A stretch of DNA of 64,000 nt, taken from an uncultured Rhodospirillales bacterium. GTDB taxonomy: Bacteria > Pseudomonadota > Alphaproteobacteria > Kiloniellales > Kiloniellaceae. The stretch is from positions 180,739 to 244,738 of the forward strand of contig CAJXUS010000001.1 of the NCBI GenBank assembly GCA_913060675.1. The letters run 5' to 3'. A program made the translations under genes and the position numbers. Under the pieces are notes generated by a model, which was not told the origin of the DNA, searched no databases, and was given only the letters and a program-made list of their open reading frames with translations. Position 1 is the first letter of the stretch; each line of letters starts with the position of its first letter. Shown piece after piece: positions 17,298 through 25,652 of the stretch.

Positions 17298-18418
17298 TGT
17301 TCATCGCTTCATTTCGAGTTTCAAAAAAGAAACTCTCTCTTTTCGCAGGAATGTGTCTGCTGCCATTTGGGGCGATCGCACAGGATCTCAACCCAAGTAA
17401 GCCAATACAACCAGACTTTACACCCGTTATAAAGCAGATGATTGAACGCTCTGTTCTCCCGGGATACACAACTCTTCAAATCTCCGCCTTGGCCGAAGAA
17501 GAAATTATACAAAAACTTTGCCTAAACCCGACAACTGAAAACCTGAGCAAGGCTCGACAAAGTTATGCAACATTGGTTAGCGCCTGGTCAGCTGTTGAAA
17601 TCTTTCGACTTGGACCAGCAAGAAAAGACAACCGCCAGGAAAAATTGTTTTTTTGGCCGGATCGGAAATCAATCGGCCTCAAGCAAGTTCGAAATCTGAT
17701 CGTTGCAGAAGATCAAAAGGCGCTTTCCCCAGAAAAACTTCAAACAAAAAGTGTCGCATTACAAGGACTACTTGCCCTTGAATACGTCCTGTTTGGCAAA
17801 GGATCTGAGGTACTGTCTACAGGAGAGCTAGGAAGCTACCGTTGCCAGTACGGCGCTACAATTAGTAAAGCGATGGCATTAACTGCTCGGGATATTTCAG
17901 AAGATTGGTCGAAACCAAATGGATATGCCGATTTGATGTACAATGCCGGGCCTGACAATCCCGTTTACAGGTCTAAAGGGGAAGTTATGCAAGACTTCCT
18001 CAGAGTAGCAAGTGAGATGATCCAGAGCGTCAGAGATCTCAAACTCCACAATTCCATTAAGGATGAACCTGGAAAATCCAAACCCAAACGCGCACCTCTT
18101 TGGCGATCAGGTATGACAATACATGCGATAAAATATAACCTAAATTCAGTAACCAACCTCATGAACACGGGAGGTTTAGGCTCTTTCACACCCAGATATG
18201 CCAAATCCATTGAGTTTGAACTCAAACAAACCAACAGAACTTTGACGAAACTCGAGCAAAGACCAGAACCTTGGATCGAGCTCGTGAAACAGGAAGATGC
18301 CCATCAAATTCTATCCTATATCCTCATTCCCCTTGAGGGCGCAAAGAACATAACGACAGATCTTATCCTAGCGGAACTCGGTCTCAGCTTAGGGTTTAAT
18401 TCACTCGATGGAGATTAA
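17297..18418 (+). CDS. Imelysin-family periplasmic protein, second copy
   Basis: A 373-residue protein with a signal peptide (KKLSLFAGMCLLPFGAIAQ). The imelysin fold is recognisable from YATLVSAWSAVEIFRLGPAR and from the block ALQGLLALEYVLFG, which stands where imelysin 1 has GYHAIEFLLWG. Here the His of GxHxxE is replaced by Leu while the Glu is kept, so metal binding is probably altered. It overlaps the upstream cytochrome gene by one base and the downstream DUF1513 gene by 11, so it is translated as part of one operon. Confidence 0.88.
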   Translation: MFIASFRVSKKKLSLFAGMCLLPFGAIAQDLNPSKPIQPDFTPVIKQMIERSVLPGYTTLQISALAEEEIIQKLCLNPTTENLSKARQSYATLVSAWSAVEIFRLGPARKDNRQEKLFFWPDRKSIGLKQVRNLIVAEDQKALSPEKLQTKSVALQGLLALEYVLFGKGSEVLSTGELGSYRCQYGATISKAMALTARDISEDWSKPNGYADLMYNAGPDNPVYRSKGEVMQDFLRVASEMIQSVRDLKLHNSIKDEPGKSKPKRAPLWRSGMTIHAIKYNLNSVTNLMNTGGLGSFTPRYAKSIEFELKQTNRTLTKLEQRPEPWIELVKQEDAHQILSYILIPLEGAKNITTDLILAELGLSLGFNSLDGD

Positions 18419-19511
18419 TCGCAGACAATTCATGGCCGGACTGGCGTCATCGGGTATATTCTCAAGTGCACTGCTTCCCCTTGCCACAATATCGAATGCG
18501 TCTCCTTCAAGCCAGTCAAGACCACCTGCTTTTATCGCCGCGCGTAAGGATCTTGTCGGACAATTTTCAGCTGCGGTACTTGATGATCAAGGCAAGCTGC
18601 TTTTCAGCGAAAAGCTCGAAAATCGCGGCCATGCAACAGCCGTGTCTCCAAACAAAAACTTAGCCGTCGTTTTTGCCCGTCGCCCTGGACGCTTTGCGCT
18701 TGTTCTTGATTTAGCCAACCAAAACAAACGCGTCGCCTTCACTCCACCAGAAGGGTACCATTTCTTCGGTCATGGATTTTTCTCAGCCGACGGGCGGCTG
18801 CTCTATGCCAGTGAAAACGATTATGAAAACGAACGTGGCGTTATCGGTATCTACGATGTCACTGATAGTTATAAACGTGTCTCTGAAATAGAAACCCACG
18901 GCATTGGCCCGCACGAAGCCCTGTTGATGTCAGACGGCTCAACCATTGCCGTTGCTAATGGGGGCATCCTTACTCACCCGGATTACCCAAGACAAAAATT
19001 AAATATTTCCACTATGGAACCTTCCATAAGCTACATCGACGCCAGAGATGGAAAACTGCTCTCTCAAGCAAGCCTTCCCCGTGAGTTTTACCAACTTTCT
19101 TTAAGACACATGGCCGAAGCAAAAGGCGGTACGATATGGATCGGGGGCCAATACGAAGGCAGCCCGACGGACAGCCTAAGTTTAGTTGCTCATCAACGCC
19201 CGGGCCAAAAGATACGACCGATATCTGATCCCAAAACCTATCACGGCATGAAACACTATATTGGATCTGTCGCCGTAAATGCATCAGGAACTCTCATCGC
19301 AACGTCAGCACCACGCGGAAATAGAATTGCGATATGGGATAATGACAATGGAGAGCTTATCAAAATAATCCAGCGACAAGACGCGGGTGGTGTTGCAGGT
19401 GTTGGCGAGGGCTTTACCATTTCGGACGGCCAGGGAAACCTATGGCTGGGCGAACAGGCCATACATCAGGACGCTGACTTTGCCTGGGATAACCACCTGA
19501 CGAGTTTCTAG
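18408..19511 (+). CDS. DUF1513 protein with Tat signal
   Basis: A 367-residue predicted beta-propeller. The N-terminus NRRQFMAGLAS has the twin-arginine motif followed by a hydrophobic stretch, so it is exported folded, perhaps with a cofactor. Repeated blocks such as GHATAVSPNKNLAVVFARRPG, YHFFGHGFFSADGRLLYASEN, GIGPHEALLMSDG and HMAEAKGGTIWIGGQYEG match DUF1513. This family is commonly the last gene of imelysin/DHOR operons. Its biochemical role is unknown. It overlaps the second imelysin gene by 11 bases. Confidence 0.9.
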   Translation: MEINRRQFMAGLASSGIFSSALLPLATISNASPSSQSRPPAFIAARKDLVGQFSAAVLDDQGKLLFSEKLENRGHATAVSPNKNLAVVFARRPGRFALVLDLANQNKRVAFTPPEGYHFFGHGFFSADGRLLYASENDYENERGVIGIYDVTDSYKRVSEIETHGIGPHEALLMSDGSTIAVANGGILTHPDYPRQKLNISTMEPSISYIDARDGKLLSQASLPREFYQLSLRHMAEAKGGTIWIGGQYEGSPTDSLSLVAHQRPGQKIRPISDPKTYHGMKHYIGSVAVNASGTLIATSAPRGNRIAIWDNDNGELIKIIQRQDAGGVAGVGEGFTISDGQGNLWLGEQAIHQDADFAWDNHLTSF

Positions 19512-19652
19512 TGTTTGGTCTTTTATGTGCCATGGTCTCTTTGGCTTGAACTATCCTTTATTACCCATCGTTTATTACCCCATCGTATATTAATAGTCTT
19601 TTTGCTAAAGTAATTTTCAAGTTAGAAGAAAAATTCGGGGAAACAGGGTGCA

Positions 19653-20324
19653 ATGCTAATTACCATTCCAGATATTTTGAGCAAAACCGATCTTTTCAAA
19701 CTCAACACCTTATTGGAACAGGGCCAGTTTAAAGACGGAAAACTAACGGCTGGCTGGCATGCAAAACTTGTTAAAAACAACCAACAACTTTCCGGCAATG
19801 ACAAAGTTGCCCGCCAAGCTATTGCAATATTGAACAACGGTTTGCAAAAAAACGCTATTTTTTCCAGAGTAACCCTTCCCCGAAAAATGCGCCCACCTCT
19901 TTTCAGCCGCTATGAACCAGGCATGGAATACGGTAACCACATTGATGACGCGGTGATGGGTGCAGACCGGGGCTTTCGGACGGACATATCCTTCACAGTG
20001 TTTTTAAACGATCCGGAAAGTTACGATGGCGGTGAACTCGTCATGAATAGTTCCGTTGGTGAACAGAAATTCAAGCTGCAAGCAGGTTCAGCCATTGTTT
20101 ACCCCTCGACAACACTTCACAGAGTTGCCCCTGTCACAAGAGGCGTAAGGCAAGTCACTGTCAGCTGGTTACAAAGCCTTGTCCGCTCTGCCGAGCATCG
20201 TGAAATTCTCTTTGACATCGATACAACCCGCCGCGCCATATTTGAACGAGATGGGAAAACCAAAGAGTTTGATCTCTTAAGTAAAAGCCACGCCAATCTT
20301 CTCCGGCTCTGGGCAGAGCCTTAA
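19653..20324 (+). CDS. PKHD-type iron/2-oxoglutarate hydroxylase (PiuC/YbiX family)
   Basis: A 223-residue soluble dioxygenase. The iron ligands are seen in GNHIDDAVMG (His and Asp, about residue 96) and the distal His in STTLHRVAPV, with GVRQVTVSWLQS carrying the Arg that binds 2-oxoglutarate. PiuC/YbiX proteins are usually encoded with TonB-dependent siderophore receptors or other Fur-controlled genes. Here it follows the imelysin cluster after a 141-base gap and may have its own promoter. The substrate is unknown. Confidence 0.9.
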   Translation: MLITIPDILSKTDLFKLNTLLEQGQFKDGKLTAGWHAKLVKNNQQLSGNDKVARQAIAILNNGLQKNAIFSRVTLPRKMRPPLFSRYEPGMEYGNHIDDAVMGADRGFRTDISFTVFLNDPESYDGGELVMNSSVGEQKFKLQAGSAIVYPSTTLHRVAPVTRGVRQVTVSWLQSLVRSAEHREILFDIDTTRRAIFERDGKTKEFDLLSKSHANLLRLWAEP

Positions 20325-20337
20325 AAAGACTAACCCC

Positions 20338-20365
20338 AAAAAAAAGGCTGCCTAAAAAGGCAGCC
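20338..20365 (-). terminator. Rho-independent terminator of the YdcH-like gene
   Basis: A perfect 8-bp stem GGCTGCCT / AGGCAGCC with an AAAA loop, followed on the minus strand by seven T. It lies 30 bases after the gene ending at 20396 and may also slow transcription arriving from the PiuC-like gene. Confidence 0.8.
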
Positions 20366-20395
20366 AAAGTTGTCTTGGGGAATTTAACAAGTAAA

Positions 20396-20635
20396 TTAAA
20401 CCGTTAATAGCGAGTGGATCGTGTCTTTCAGTGCTAAGCGTTCCTTCTTAATCTCAATGATGTGATCATCACTCAGAGTTTCGACTTCACTTTCATGCCG
20501 ATGTACCAATCGGTTAACCCGATGATAATCATCCGCCAACTTTGCGAAATGCGCATCAGACTGCTTCCTTGTGTGAATGCTGTCTTTGTGTTCTGGAAAT
20601 TCTTCCAAAAGTTCATGCGGTGTATGCTGAGACAT
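20396..20635 (-). CDS. YdcH/DUF465 family small protein
   Basis: A 79-residue soluble protein starting at ATG 20635, with GGGAG five bases upstream. The pattern FAKLADDYHRVNRLVHRHES, followed by LKKERLALKDTIH-like sequence, is the DUF465 helical hairpin found in many proteobacteria. The function is unknown. It is monocistronic with its own terminator. Confidence 0.85.
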   Translation of the reverse strand: MSQHTPHELLEEFPEHKDSIHTRKQSDAHFAKLADDYHRVNRLVHRHESEVETLSDDHIIEIKKERLALKDTIHSLLTV

Positions 20636-20776
20636 TCTCACTCCCTCATAACTGTCATCTACAATTATAGATTAGAAAGATACTGCAGCTCTCACATTGA
20701 CTTAGGTCAACAGGGAACAAAAAAATTGGAGAGATAATTTGAAATAATTTCATTTGCTGAAAACGGAACCATCGGC

Positions 20777-21232
20777 TCAATTCAGAGCGATACCACCGAG
20801 AAGCATATCAACATCGTGACCGTTATTTGCAAGAGGAAGAACCAGGCTTTCGACCTCAACTATACCAGGTTGATCCCCAGTATACGGTAGAACCGTCCGT
20901 ACCGGTTTCTTGTCTTCCACCACTTTGCAATAAAGCTCATAAATCAAGCTTGGGGCTATTTGCGTTGGAATTTCACTTACACGGAGACCTGTATATTTGC
21001 CACGTGTAATTTCATCTATTTTTGTGCCAATCAACCGATATTCAAAATCAAGAGGATCAAGATAGACATCCAATAACTCACAATAAGGTAAAATATGCGG
21101 GATATTTAAAGGGTCAATATCCTTACGCCCAGGCAACCTGCCAACAGAGGACAAACTCTTCCAATATCGCAATAACTCAATAAGGTGAGCACTGTCGATC
21201 TTTAAAGATCTATTCGCCGCTAAACTTTGCAC
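20777..21232 (-). CDS. PAS-domain protein (PAS_5 type)
   Basis: A 151-residue protein consisting of one PAS-like domain: LLRYWKSLSSVGRLPGRKDI, then IPHILPYCELLDV and FEYRLIGTKIDEITRGKYTG. This domain form is frequent and multi-copy in alphaproteobacteria and has no known ligand. The best start is GTG 21232, which has GGAGG six bases upstream; an ATG at 21256 lies ahead of that site. No output domain is present. It stands alone. Confidence 0.8.
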   Translation of the reverse strand: MQSLAANRSLKIDSAHLIELLRYWKSLSSVGRLPGRKDIDPLNIPHILPYCELLDVYLDPLDFEYRLIGTKIDEITRGKYTGLRVSEIPTQIAPSLIYELYCKVVEDKKPVRTVLPYTGDQPGIVEVESLVLPLANNGHDVDMLLGGIALN

Positions 21233-21369
21233 TTTACTACCTCCCCAAACATACAAAGAGAGACCTTAATCACCGAAAGCACATCATAAATCAATCGTGT
21301 TAACATTTCATAATGGGCATGCCCAAAACGGGCAGAGTTTTAACGTAAAATTCTACTCATTACCGTAAC

Positions 21370-21840
21370 CTAAAAACCGCTTGGTTTAAAAACCATCAAG
21401 TAAAACACCATCACAACAGCGGGAAAAGCGAGTGAGCCCAAAACAGTCCACCACTTGTTCATTCGCCAATAATGTTTCGGCAAATCGTCCCCTGTCTCTA
21501 GTGAATCTTTTATAAGATCCCGCATTCTGATCTGCATCCTAACGACAGGCAGCCAGCAAATACCCGCAAAAAAGTACAAACCAAGCCCCCAGTAAATCCA
21601 GCCGTCTGTTAAGTTGTAACCACCAAGGTGAACAAGGGCTAATCCGGTCAATAACTGAATAATTACAGAGGGTGTCGTAAAAAGCCAATCAGCAATAACG
21701 ACATGGCGTACGGTAAAATACATAACCGAAAGATCTTTGTTCCGGGTGGCCATGAACATATAAAAAGCACTGCCAATTCCAGTTCCAAACAGAATGGTTG
21801 AGCTAATAATATGAACCCATTTGAGGAGTAAGTATTCCAT
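21370..21840 (-). CDS. DUF2269 family membrane protein
   Basis: A 156-residue protein with four membrane helices. The first contains KWVHIISSTILFGTGIGSAF and the last AFPAVVMVFYLMV. The His in helix one and the spacing FAGICWLPVVRMQIRMRDL match DUF2269. It is divergent from the DUF4166 and saccharopine-dehydrogenase-like genes, a neighbourhood I recognise as recurring. The start is ATG 21840. The function is unknown. Confidence 0.85.
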   Translation of the reverse strand: MEYLLLKWVHIISSTILFGTGIGSAFYMFMATRNKDLSVMYFTVRHVVIADWLFTTPSVIIQLLTGLALVHLGGYNLTDGWIYWGLGLYFFAGICWLPVVRMQIRMRDLIKDSLETGDDLPKHYWRMNKWWTVLGSLAFPAVVMVFYLMVFKPSGF

Positions 21841-21992
21841 TGAGCTATAGAGACATAGCAAGATGAGAAAGAACAGTTAAAACAATGGTGTTATAAACTT
21901 GTTACTTCTTATACTCCTCGTTTAAGATCATCTATCAAAACAATTTACACAGCCCTATCCTCCTCTTTTATCCGAAATATTTGGAGCCAAGA

Positions 21993-22631
21993 ATGAACCC
22001 AAATGAGCCAATTTTCAAATCGGTTTTTGGCAAGGATTGGGATAATCTGCCCCCCGTGATGCAAAAACACTATGCGGTTCGTGCAAACAGTGATGATCAA
22101 GTCACGGTGGAGGGTAAACTCGACATTAAAATCTCTCCCTTTGTCAGCTTAATGGCAAAGCTCACGGGAATGCTGCTCGCCCATTCTGGAGATGCAGTCC
22201 CCGTCACCGTCATCTTTCGAAGCTATGAAAAGTCAAACCAGAATTCATCGTTGCAATCCAAATCATTCTACTTCGATCGAACATTTCACTTCCCAGACAA
22301 AGGCGATATTACCTTTCGCTCCCGCATGGAGCATGTCAAAGACAACATCTTAATCGAGTTTATGCGCTTTGGTATCGGCTGGAAGCTGAGCTATGAGTGG
22401 GATGGCGAGAAAGTAATTTTGCGCCACAAGGGCTACGTCTGGCGACTATTTGGTTGGATGATCCCGATCCCGCTTTCCCTCGTTATGGGCAAGGGTTATG
22501 CAGAAGAGACCCCTCTATCCGAAGATAACTTTTCAATGTGGACCCACGCCAACCACAACTTATTTGGCACGACATTTGGTTATGCCGGTGAATTCAGGGT
22601 AACGGAAGTTTCATGCAGCAATCAGTCTTAA
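21993..22631 (+). CDS. DUF4166 protein
   Basis: A 212-residue protein. The start is ATG 21993 with TTGGAG upstream. The DUF4166 pattern is visible as PVMQKHYAV, VEGKLDIK, PVTVIFRS and YEWDGEKVILRHKGYVWRLF, ending with GYAGEFRV. A single hydrophobic stretch (LFGWMIPIPLSLVMG) may touch the membrane. It overlaps the next gene by 19 bases, so the two products are probably made together; in other genomes the two domains are sometimes fused. Confidence 0.82.
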   Translation: MNPNEPIFKSVFGKDWDNLPPVMQKHYAVRANSDDQVTVEGKLDIKISPFVSLMAKLTGMLLAHSGDAVPVTVIFRSYEKSNQNSSLQSKSFYFDRTFHFPDKGDITFRSRMEHVKDNILIEFMRFGIGWKLSYEWDGEKVILRHKGYVWRLFGWMIPIPLSLVMGKGYAEETPLSEDNFSMWTHANHNLFGTTFGYAGEFRVTEVSCSNQS

Positions 22632-23710
22632 TCCTCGGGGGTTACGGAAATTTTGGCAAACGCATTGCCAAGGCTCTCACCACTGATGGTATCCCTGTAA
22701 TAATCGTCGGAAGAAATGCGGAGAAAGCCGAGAGTTTCTGCCAAGAGCTTCCAAAAAACTTGGCCAACATCGCCTGTTTTGACGTTAATAAAAACTTAGA
22801 AACTCAGCTAAAAAAACTCAAGCCTATTGTCGTTATCAACACTTGTGGCCCTTTTCAAAGCAGCGACTATAGCGTTGCAAAAATCTGCATAGACCAACGC
22901 GTCTCTTATATTGACCTCGCAGATGGTAGAGATTTTGTTACGGAAATTAGCACTTTAAACGAAAAGGCAACGACAAAAGGCATTGCCGTAATAAGCGGTG
23001 CCAGTACCGTACCCGGCCTTTCCTCAGCAGTCGCCGAACACTTCAAACACGAATTCTCTGAAATTGACAATATGACCTACGGCATTAGCCCCGGACAAAA
23101 GGCTGAACGTGGCCTCGCAACTACACAAGCCATTATGAGTTACGTTGGAAAAAAGCTCGGTAAGGTAAAAGGCGACGATACCGAGCGGTTTGGCTGGCAG
23201 GATATCTATCAACAAAAATACCCGGTACTGGGTACCAGATGGATGGCCAACTGCGATATTCCAGATCTCGACCTCCTACCCGAACACTATGGGATTAATA
23301 GAATTCATTTTTCCGCAGGTCTGGAGCTGGGCATGATGCATTTGGGGTTGTGGGGAATATCGTGGTTGGTCCGTTTGGGCCTCCCTCTGAAACTACAAAA
23401 TCATGCTCCCTGGCTTCTCAAAGTGAGCAACTGGTTCAATGCCTTGGGAACATCCGATGGTGGGATGCACGTAATTTTAAGAGGCAAAGATCTGGCTGGG
23501 CAAGCTCTTACCAAGAAATGGTTTATCATAGCCCTTAAGGGAGATGGCCCCCAAATCCCAACGATACCGGCAATTGTTCTTGCAAAAAAAATCGTCCGAA
23601 ATCAAACAGAACTAATAGGTGCGATGCCCTGTGTTGGACTGGTAACTCTGGAAGAATACCTTCAGGAACTGGCACCCTTTAACGTCAAAACCTACGAAGA
23701 AGGGATCTAA
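22613..23710 (+). CDS. Saccharopine dehydrogenase-like NAD(P)-binding protein
   Basis: A 365-residue protein whose N-terminus VLILGGYGNFGKRIAKALTT is a Rossmann fold with GGxGxxG. It continues with the family blocks VVINTCGPFQSSDYSVAKIC, YIDLADGRDFV and ISGASTVPGLSSAV. The true lysine-pathway enzymes lack this DUF4166 partner, so an unknown oxidoreductase is more likely, perhaps acting on a lipid or polyketide-like substrate. The coding sequence ends inside a 12-bp stem-loop. Confidence 0.82.
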   Translation: MQQSVLILGGYGNFGKRIAKALTTDGIPVIIVGRNAEKAESFCQELPKNLANIACFDVNKNLETQLKKLKPIVVINTCGPFQSSDYSVAKICIDQRVSYIDLADGRDFVTEISTLNEKATTKGIAVISGASTVPGLSSAVAEHFKHEFSEIDNMTYGISPGQKAERGLATTQAIMSYVGKKLGKVKGDDTERFGWQDIYQQKYPVLGTRWMANCDIPDLDLLPEHYGINRIHFSAGLELGMMHLGLWGISWLVRLGLPLKLQNHAPWLLKVSNWFNALGTSDGGMHVILRGKDLAGQALTKKWFIIALKGDGPQIPTIPAIVLAKKIVRNQTELIGAMPCVGLVTLEEYLQELAPFNVKTYEEGI

Positions 23711-23727
23711 TTACAAGATCCCTTCTT
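23697..23727 (+). terminator. Stem-loop over the stop codon of the saccharopine-dehydrogenase-like gene
   Basis: AAGAAGGGATCT (23697) and AGATCCCTTCTT (23716) form a perfect 12-bp stem with a 7-base loop. The TAA stop is at 23708-23710. Only a short T-rich tail follows, so termination may be moderate. Confidence 0.6.
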
Positions 23728-23803
23728 ATCTATCCGATTACTCACCATCATATTTCACCATGGGTTAGTAATCGGATTAATTATTGCAGTTCTTAATGCT
23801 AGG

Positions 23804-24085
23804 CTAAGTCGCATCTGGGCGGCTGATGTCCATTAAGAGTTTTTCGGTTTTCGCATCTTCTATCTTATTAATCAGTCGACTGGACTCCTGATTGTCGCGC
23901 AGAGTTTTAGTTATTGTGATTGAGGTATGCACCAGCATGATTGCTGACATCGCGTAAAACCCTTTGGCTGAAAAGCTGGCTTCCATAAAGAAAATACCGC
24001 CCGCCATCATCGCCACAGCAATGGCAAAAGATAAATAGGTGAAGTTCAACCAGACTGATGAGTGATTGCTATTTTGCTCATTCAT
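23804..24085 (-). CDS. YiaAB two-helix inner membrane protein
   Basis: A 93-residue protein with two membrane helices (about 13-33 and 38-57) and the family pattern WLNFTYLSFAIAVAMMAGGI, then KGFYAMSAIMLVHTSITITKTLRDNQE. The ATG at 24085 is preceded by AAGG. It follows pspA by 24 bases and is surely in the same operon; YiaAB proteins are recurrent partners of PspA, probably in membrane-stress response. Confidence 0.88.
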   Translation of the reverse strand: MNEQNSNHSSVWLNFTYLSFAIAVAMMAGGIFFMEASFSAKGFYAMSAIMLVHTSITITKTLRDNQESSRLINKIEDAKTEKLLMDISRPDAT

Positions 24086-24109
24086 TTCACTATACCTTTT
24101 CTAATATGG

Positions 24110-24811
24110 TTATTGGGTACTGGTGCTATGCCCGTTACTGATTTTGTTTTGAAGCCGAGCGAGTACATCTTCTGCCGATGTTTTTTGCGGGGTGCCACAA
24201 CCTGCTTCCGCAAGCTTGTTAATAATGCAAGCTGGGTCTCCGGTCTCTTCCATCTCACTTATGGCTTCTGCAGTTGTGTCGATTTGTTGCTGGCGGACAC
24301 GTAATCGATTTAACGTTTCTTCGGCATCCTTTAAACTTGATAGTCCACTACCCGGCATTGTCTCCCGAAGTCTTTGTGTTTTATCCGTAGCCGTCGCAAT
24401 ACGCTGGCCGCGCTTAAGTTCACGCAATCTCATTTCTGCTACTCGAACAATACCTTTTAATCGATCAATCTCGGTTTCATACAAGGTTTGTGCCTGTTGA
24501 GTGGTTTCGCATTCCGTTTCCAGAGCTGCAATTGATTCAGCCGCCTCTTGTGCGAGATCATTTTTATTCAGTTCAAGAGCAGCCAACATACGCTCTTCCA
24601 GGTCTGCCATACGTGCTAAAAGCCGCTTATGTTGGATAATTTCTTGCTCATTTTGAGCAATCGCAATCGCAACAGCTTTGCGGGCTGTAATCACGGCACT
24701 ACTGCAGTCGTTAACCTGTTGTTTTAAAATAGCCAAGGCATGACGGTCGGTTAATTCCTCAGCCGTTTGATTGGCAGCGCCTCGAATGAGAGTAATTATT
24801 TGCTTAAACAT
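24110..24811 (-). CDS. pspA: PspA/IM30 family membrane-stress protein
   Basis: A 233-residue, almost entirely helical protein. The N-terminal amphipathic helix MFKQIITLIRGAANQ and the long coiled-coil from about residue 25 to 150 are typical of PspA/Vipp1 (ESCRT-III-like) proteins that coat stressed membranes. The C-terminal part (EEVLARL-like EDVLARLQNKI) is divergent. A good AGGAG lies eight bases before the ATG. Neither a PspF activator nor PspB/C is nearby; instead three palindromic operators precede the gene. Confidence 0.88.
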   Translation of the reverse strand: MFKQIITLIRGAANQTAEELTDRHALAILKQQVNDCSSAVITARKAVAIAIAQNEQEIIQHKRLLARMADLEERMLAALELNKNDLAQEAAESIAALETECETTQQAQTLYETEIDRLKGIVRVAEMRLRELKRGQRIATATDKTQRLRETMPGSGLSSLKDAEETLNRLRVRQQQIDTTAEAISEMEETGDPACIINKLAEAGCGTPQKTSAEDVLARLQNKISNGHSTSTQ

Positions 24812-24829
24812 TCTACATTCTCCTTTTAC

Positions 24830-24898
24830 TGAACACCGTTCACAATTAGATAATACAGATTAATGAACAATGTTCAAGAAAATAATGAACGACGTTCA
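24830..24898 (-). promoter_or_regulatory. pspA promoter with three TGAAC-N3-GTTCA operators
   Basis: Three perfect 13-bp palindromes: TGAACACCGTTCA (24830-24842), TGAACAATGTTCA (24864-24876) and TGAACGACGTTCA (24886-24898). On the minus strand a sigma70-like promoter fits between them: -35 TTGAAC at 24877-24872 inside the second site, -10 TATTAT at 24855-24850, spacer 16. The first site lies near the transcription start. The design is that of a TetR-like repressor; its gene is not adjacent. Confidence 0.8.
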
Positions 24899-24987
24899 CA
24901 ACAACATTATTCATATACAGAAAACCAAACACAAAGATACGAGTTGTGAATAAGAATTTGCCAATGCCCTCTAAACTTGAGCCAAAA

Positions 24988-25017
24988 CAAAAAAAGCTCC
25001 AAATAGCTTTTTTTTGT
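24988..25017. terminator. Two-way terminator-like hairpin with no assigned gene
   Basis: AAAAAAAGCT and AGCTTTTTTT flank the loop CCAAAT, so either strand would end in a T-run. It lies between divergent pspA and the GNAT gene, where no protein gene needs it. Confidence 0.55.
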
Positions 25018-25102
25018 GGATGGGGCTTAATAGATTAGTATAAGCACAATCGTTACATTTATTAGAAATCCCCCTGAGAGAACAGATAACGAAGATCAGA
25101 TA

Positions 25103-25561
25103 ATGGAATTTCAAAAAGCGACCGCAGATGACCTCGACTTACTTTGTTGGATCGCAAATCAGGCAAAAGGACATTGGGATTATTCTCAAGATTTCCTCGA
25201 TAAATGCCGTATATATTTTGAAGAGGAATTCACCGAAGACTATCTGAAAAAATCGCAAACCTATCTGATAAAGGTATCTGATAAAGTAGTTGGTATGGGC
25301 GCTCTGTTATTAGATGAAGAAGAAGGCCCCATGTTAGATCAATTCTGGTTGCTTCCGGAGCATATTGGCAAGGGATATGGCAAACAGGCATTTGCCCTTT
25401 TCGCCGACAAAGCCAAACAGCTAGGTTGGAGTTCTCTCATCATCATTTCGGATATCTACGCAGAGGGATTCTATCTCGCAATGGGCACCAAACGGATTGG
25501 AGAGCTTAAATCCGAAGTTCAAGACAGTATGCTGCCTAAAATGTTGTTGGAATTGGCTTAA
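25103..25561 (+). CDS. GNAT family N-acetyltransferase
   Basis: A 152-residue acetyl-CoA-dependent transferase. The strand DKVVGMGALLLDEEEGPMLD is followed by FWLLPEHIGKGYGKQAFALF, the acetyl-CoA pyrophosphate loop (Q/RxxGxG/A form), and then a terminal motif with FYLAMGTKRIGE. The substrate is unknown. It is a single gene, transcribed away from pspA. Confidence 0.85.
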   Translation: MEFQKATADDLDLLCWIANQAKGHWDYSQDFLDKCRIYFEEEFTEDYLKKSQTYLIKVSDKVVGMGALLLDEEEGPMLDQFWLLPEHIGKGYGKQAFALFADKAKQLGWSSLIIISDIYAEGFYLAMGTKRIGELKSEVQDSMLPKMLLELA

Positions 25562-25652
25562 ACCTTCCTAACTTTACCCACACCTTCAAAATTGTAAGCC
25601 TAAACAGCTGATAAAAGATTGAGCGATAACCCGATTTATGTGAGCCTCAGGG

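Noticed and set aside
24830..24898. SOS (LexA) boxes upstream of pspA
   Set aside because: The dyads are GAAC-N3-GTTC. Gram-positive LexA sites have four central bases and alphaproteobacterial ones are GTTC-N7-GTTC direct repeats.
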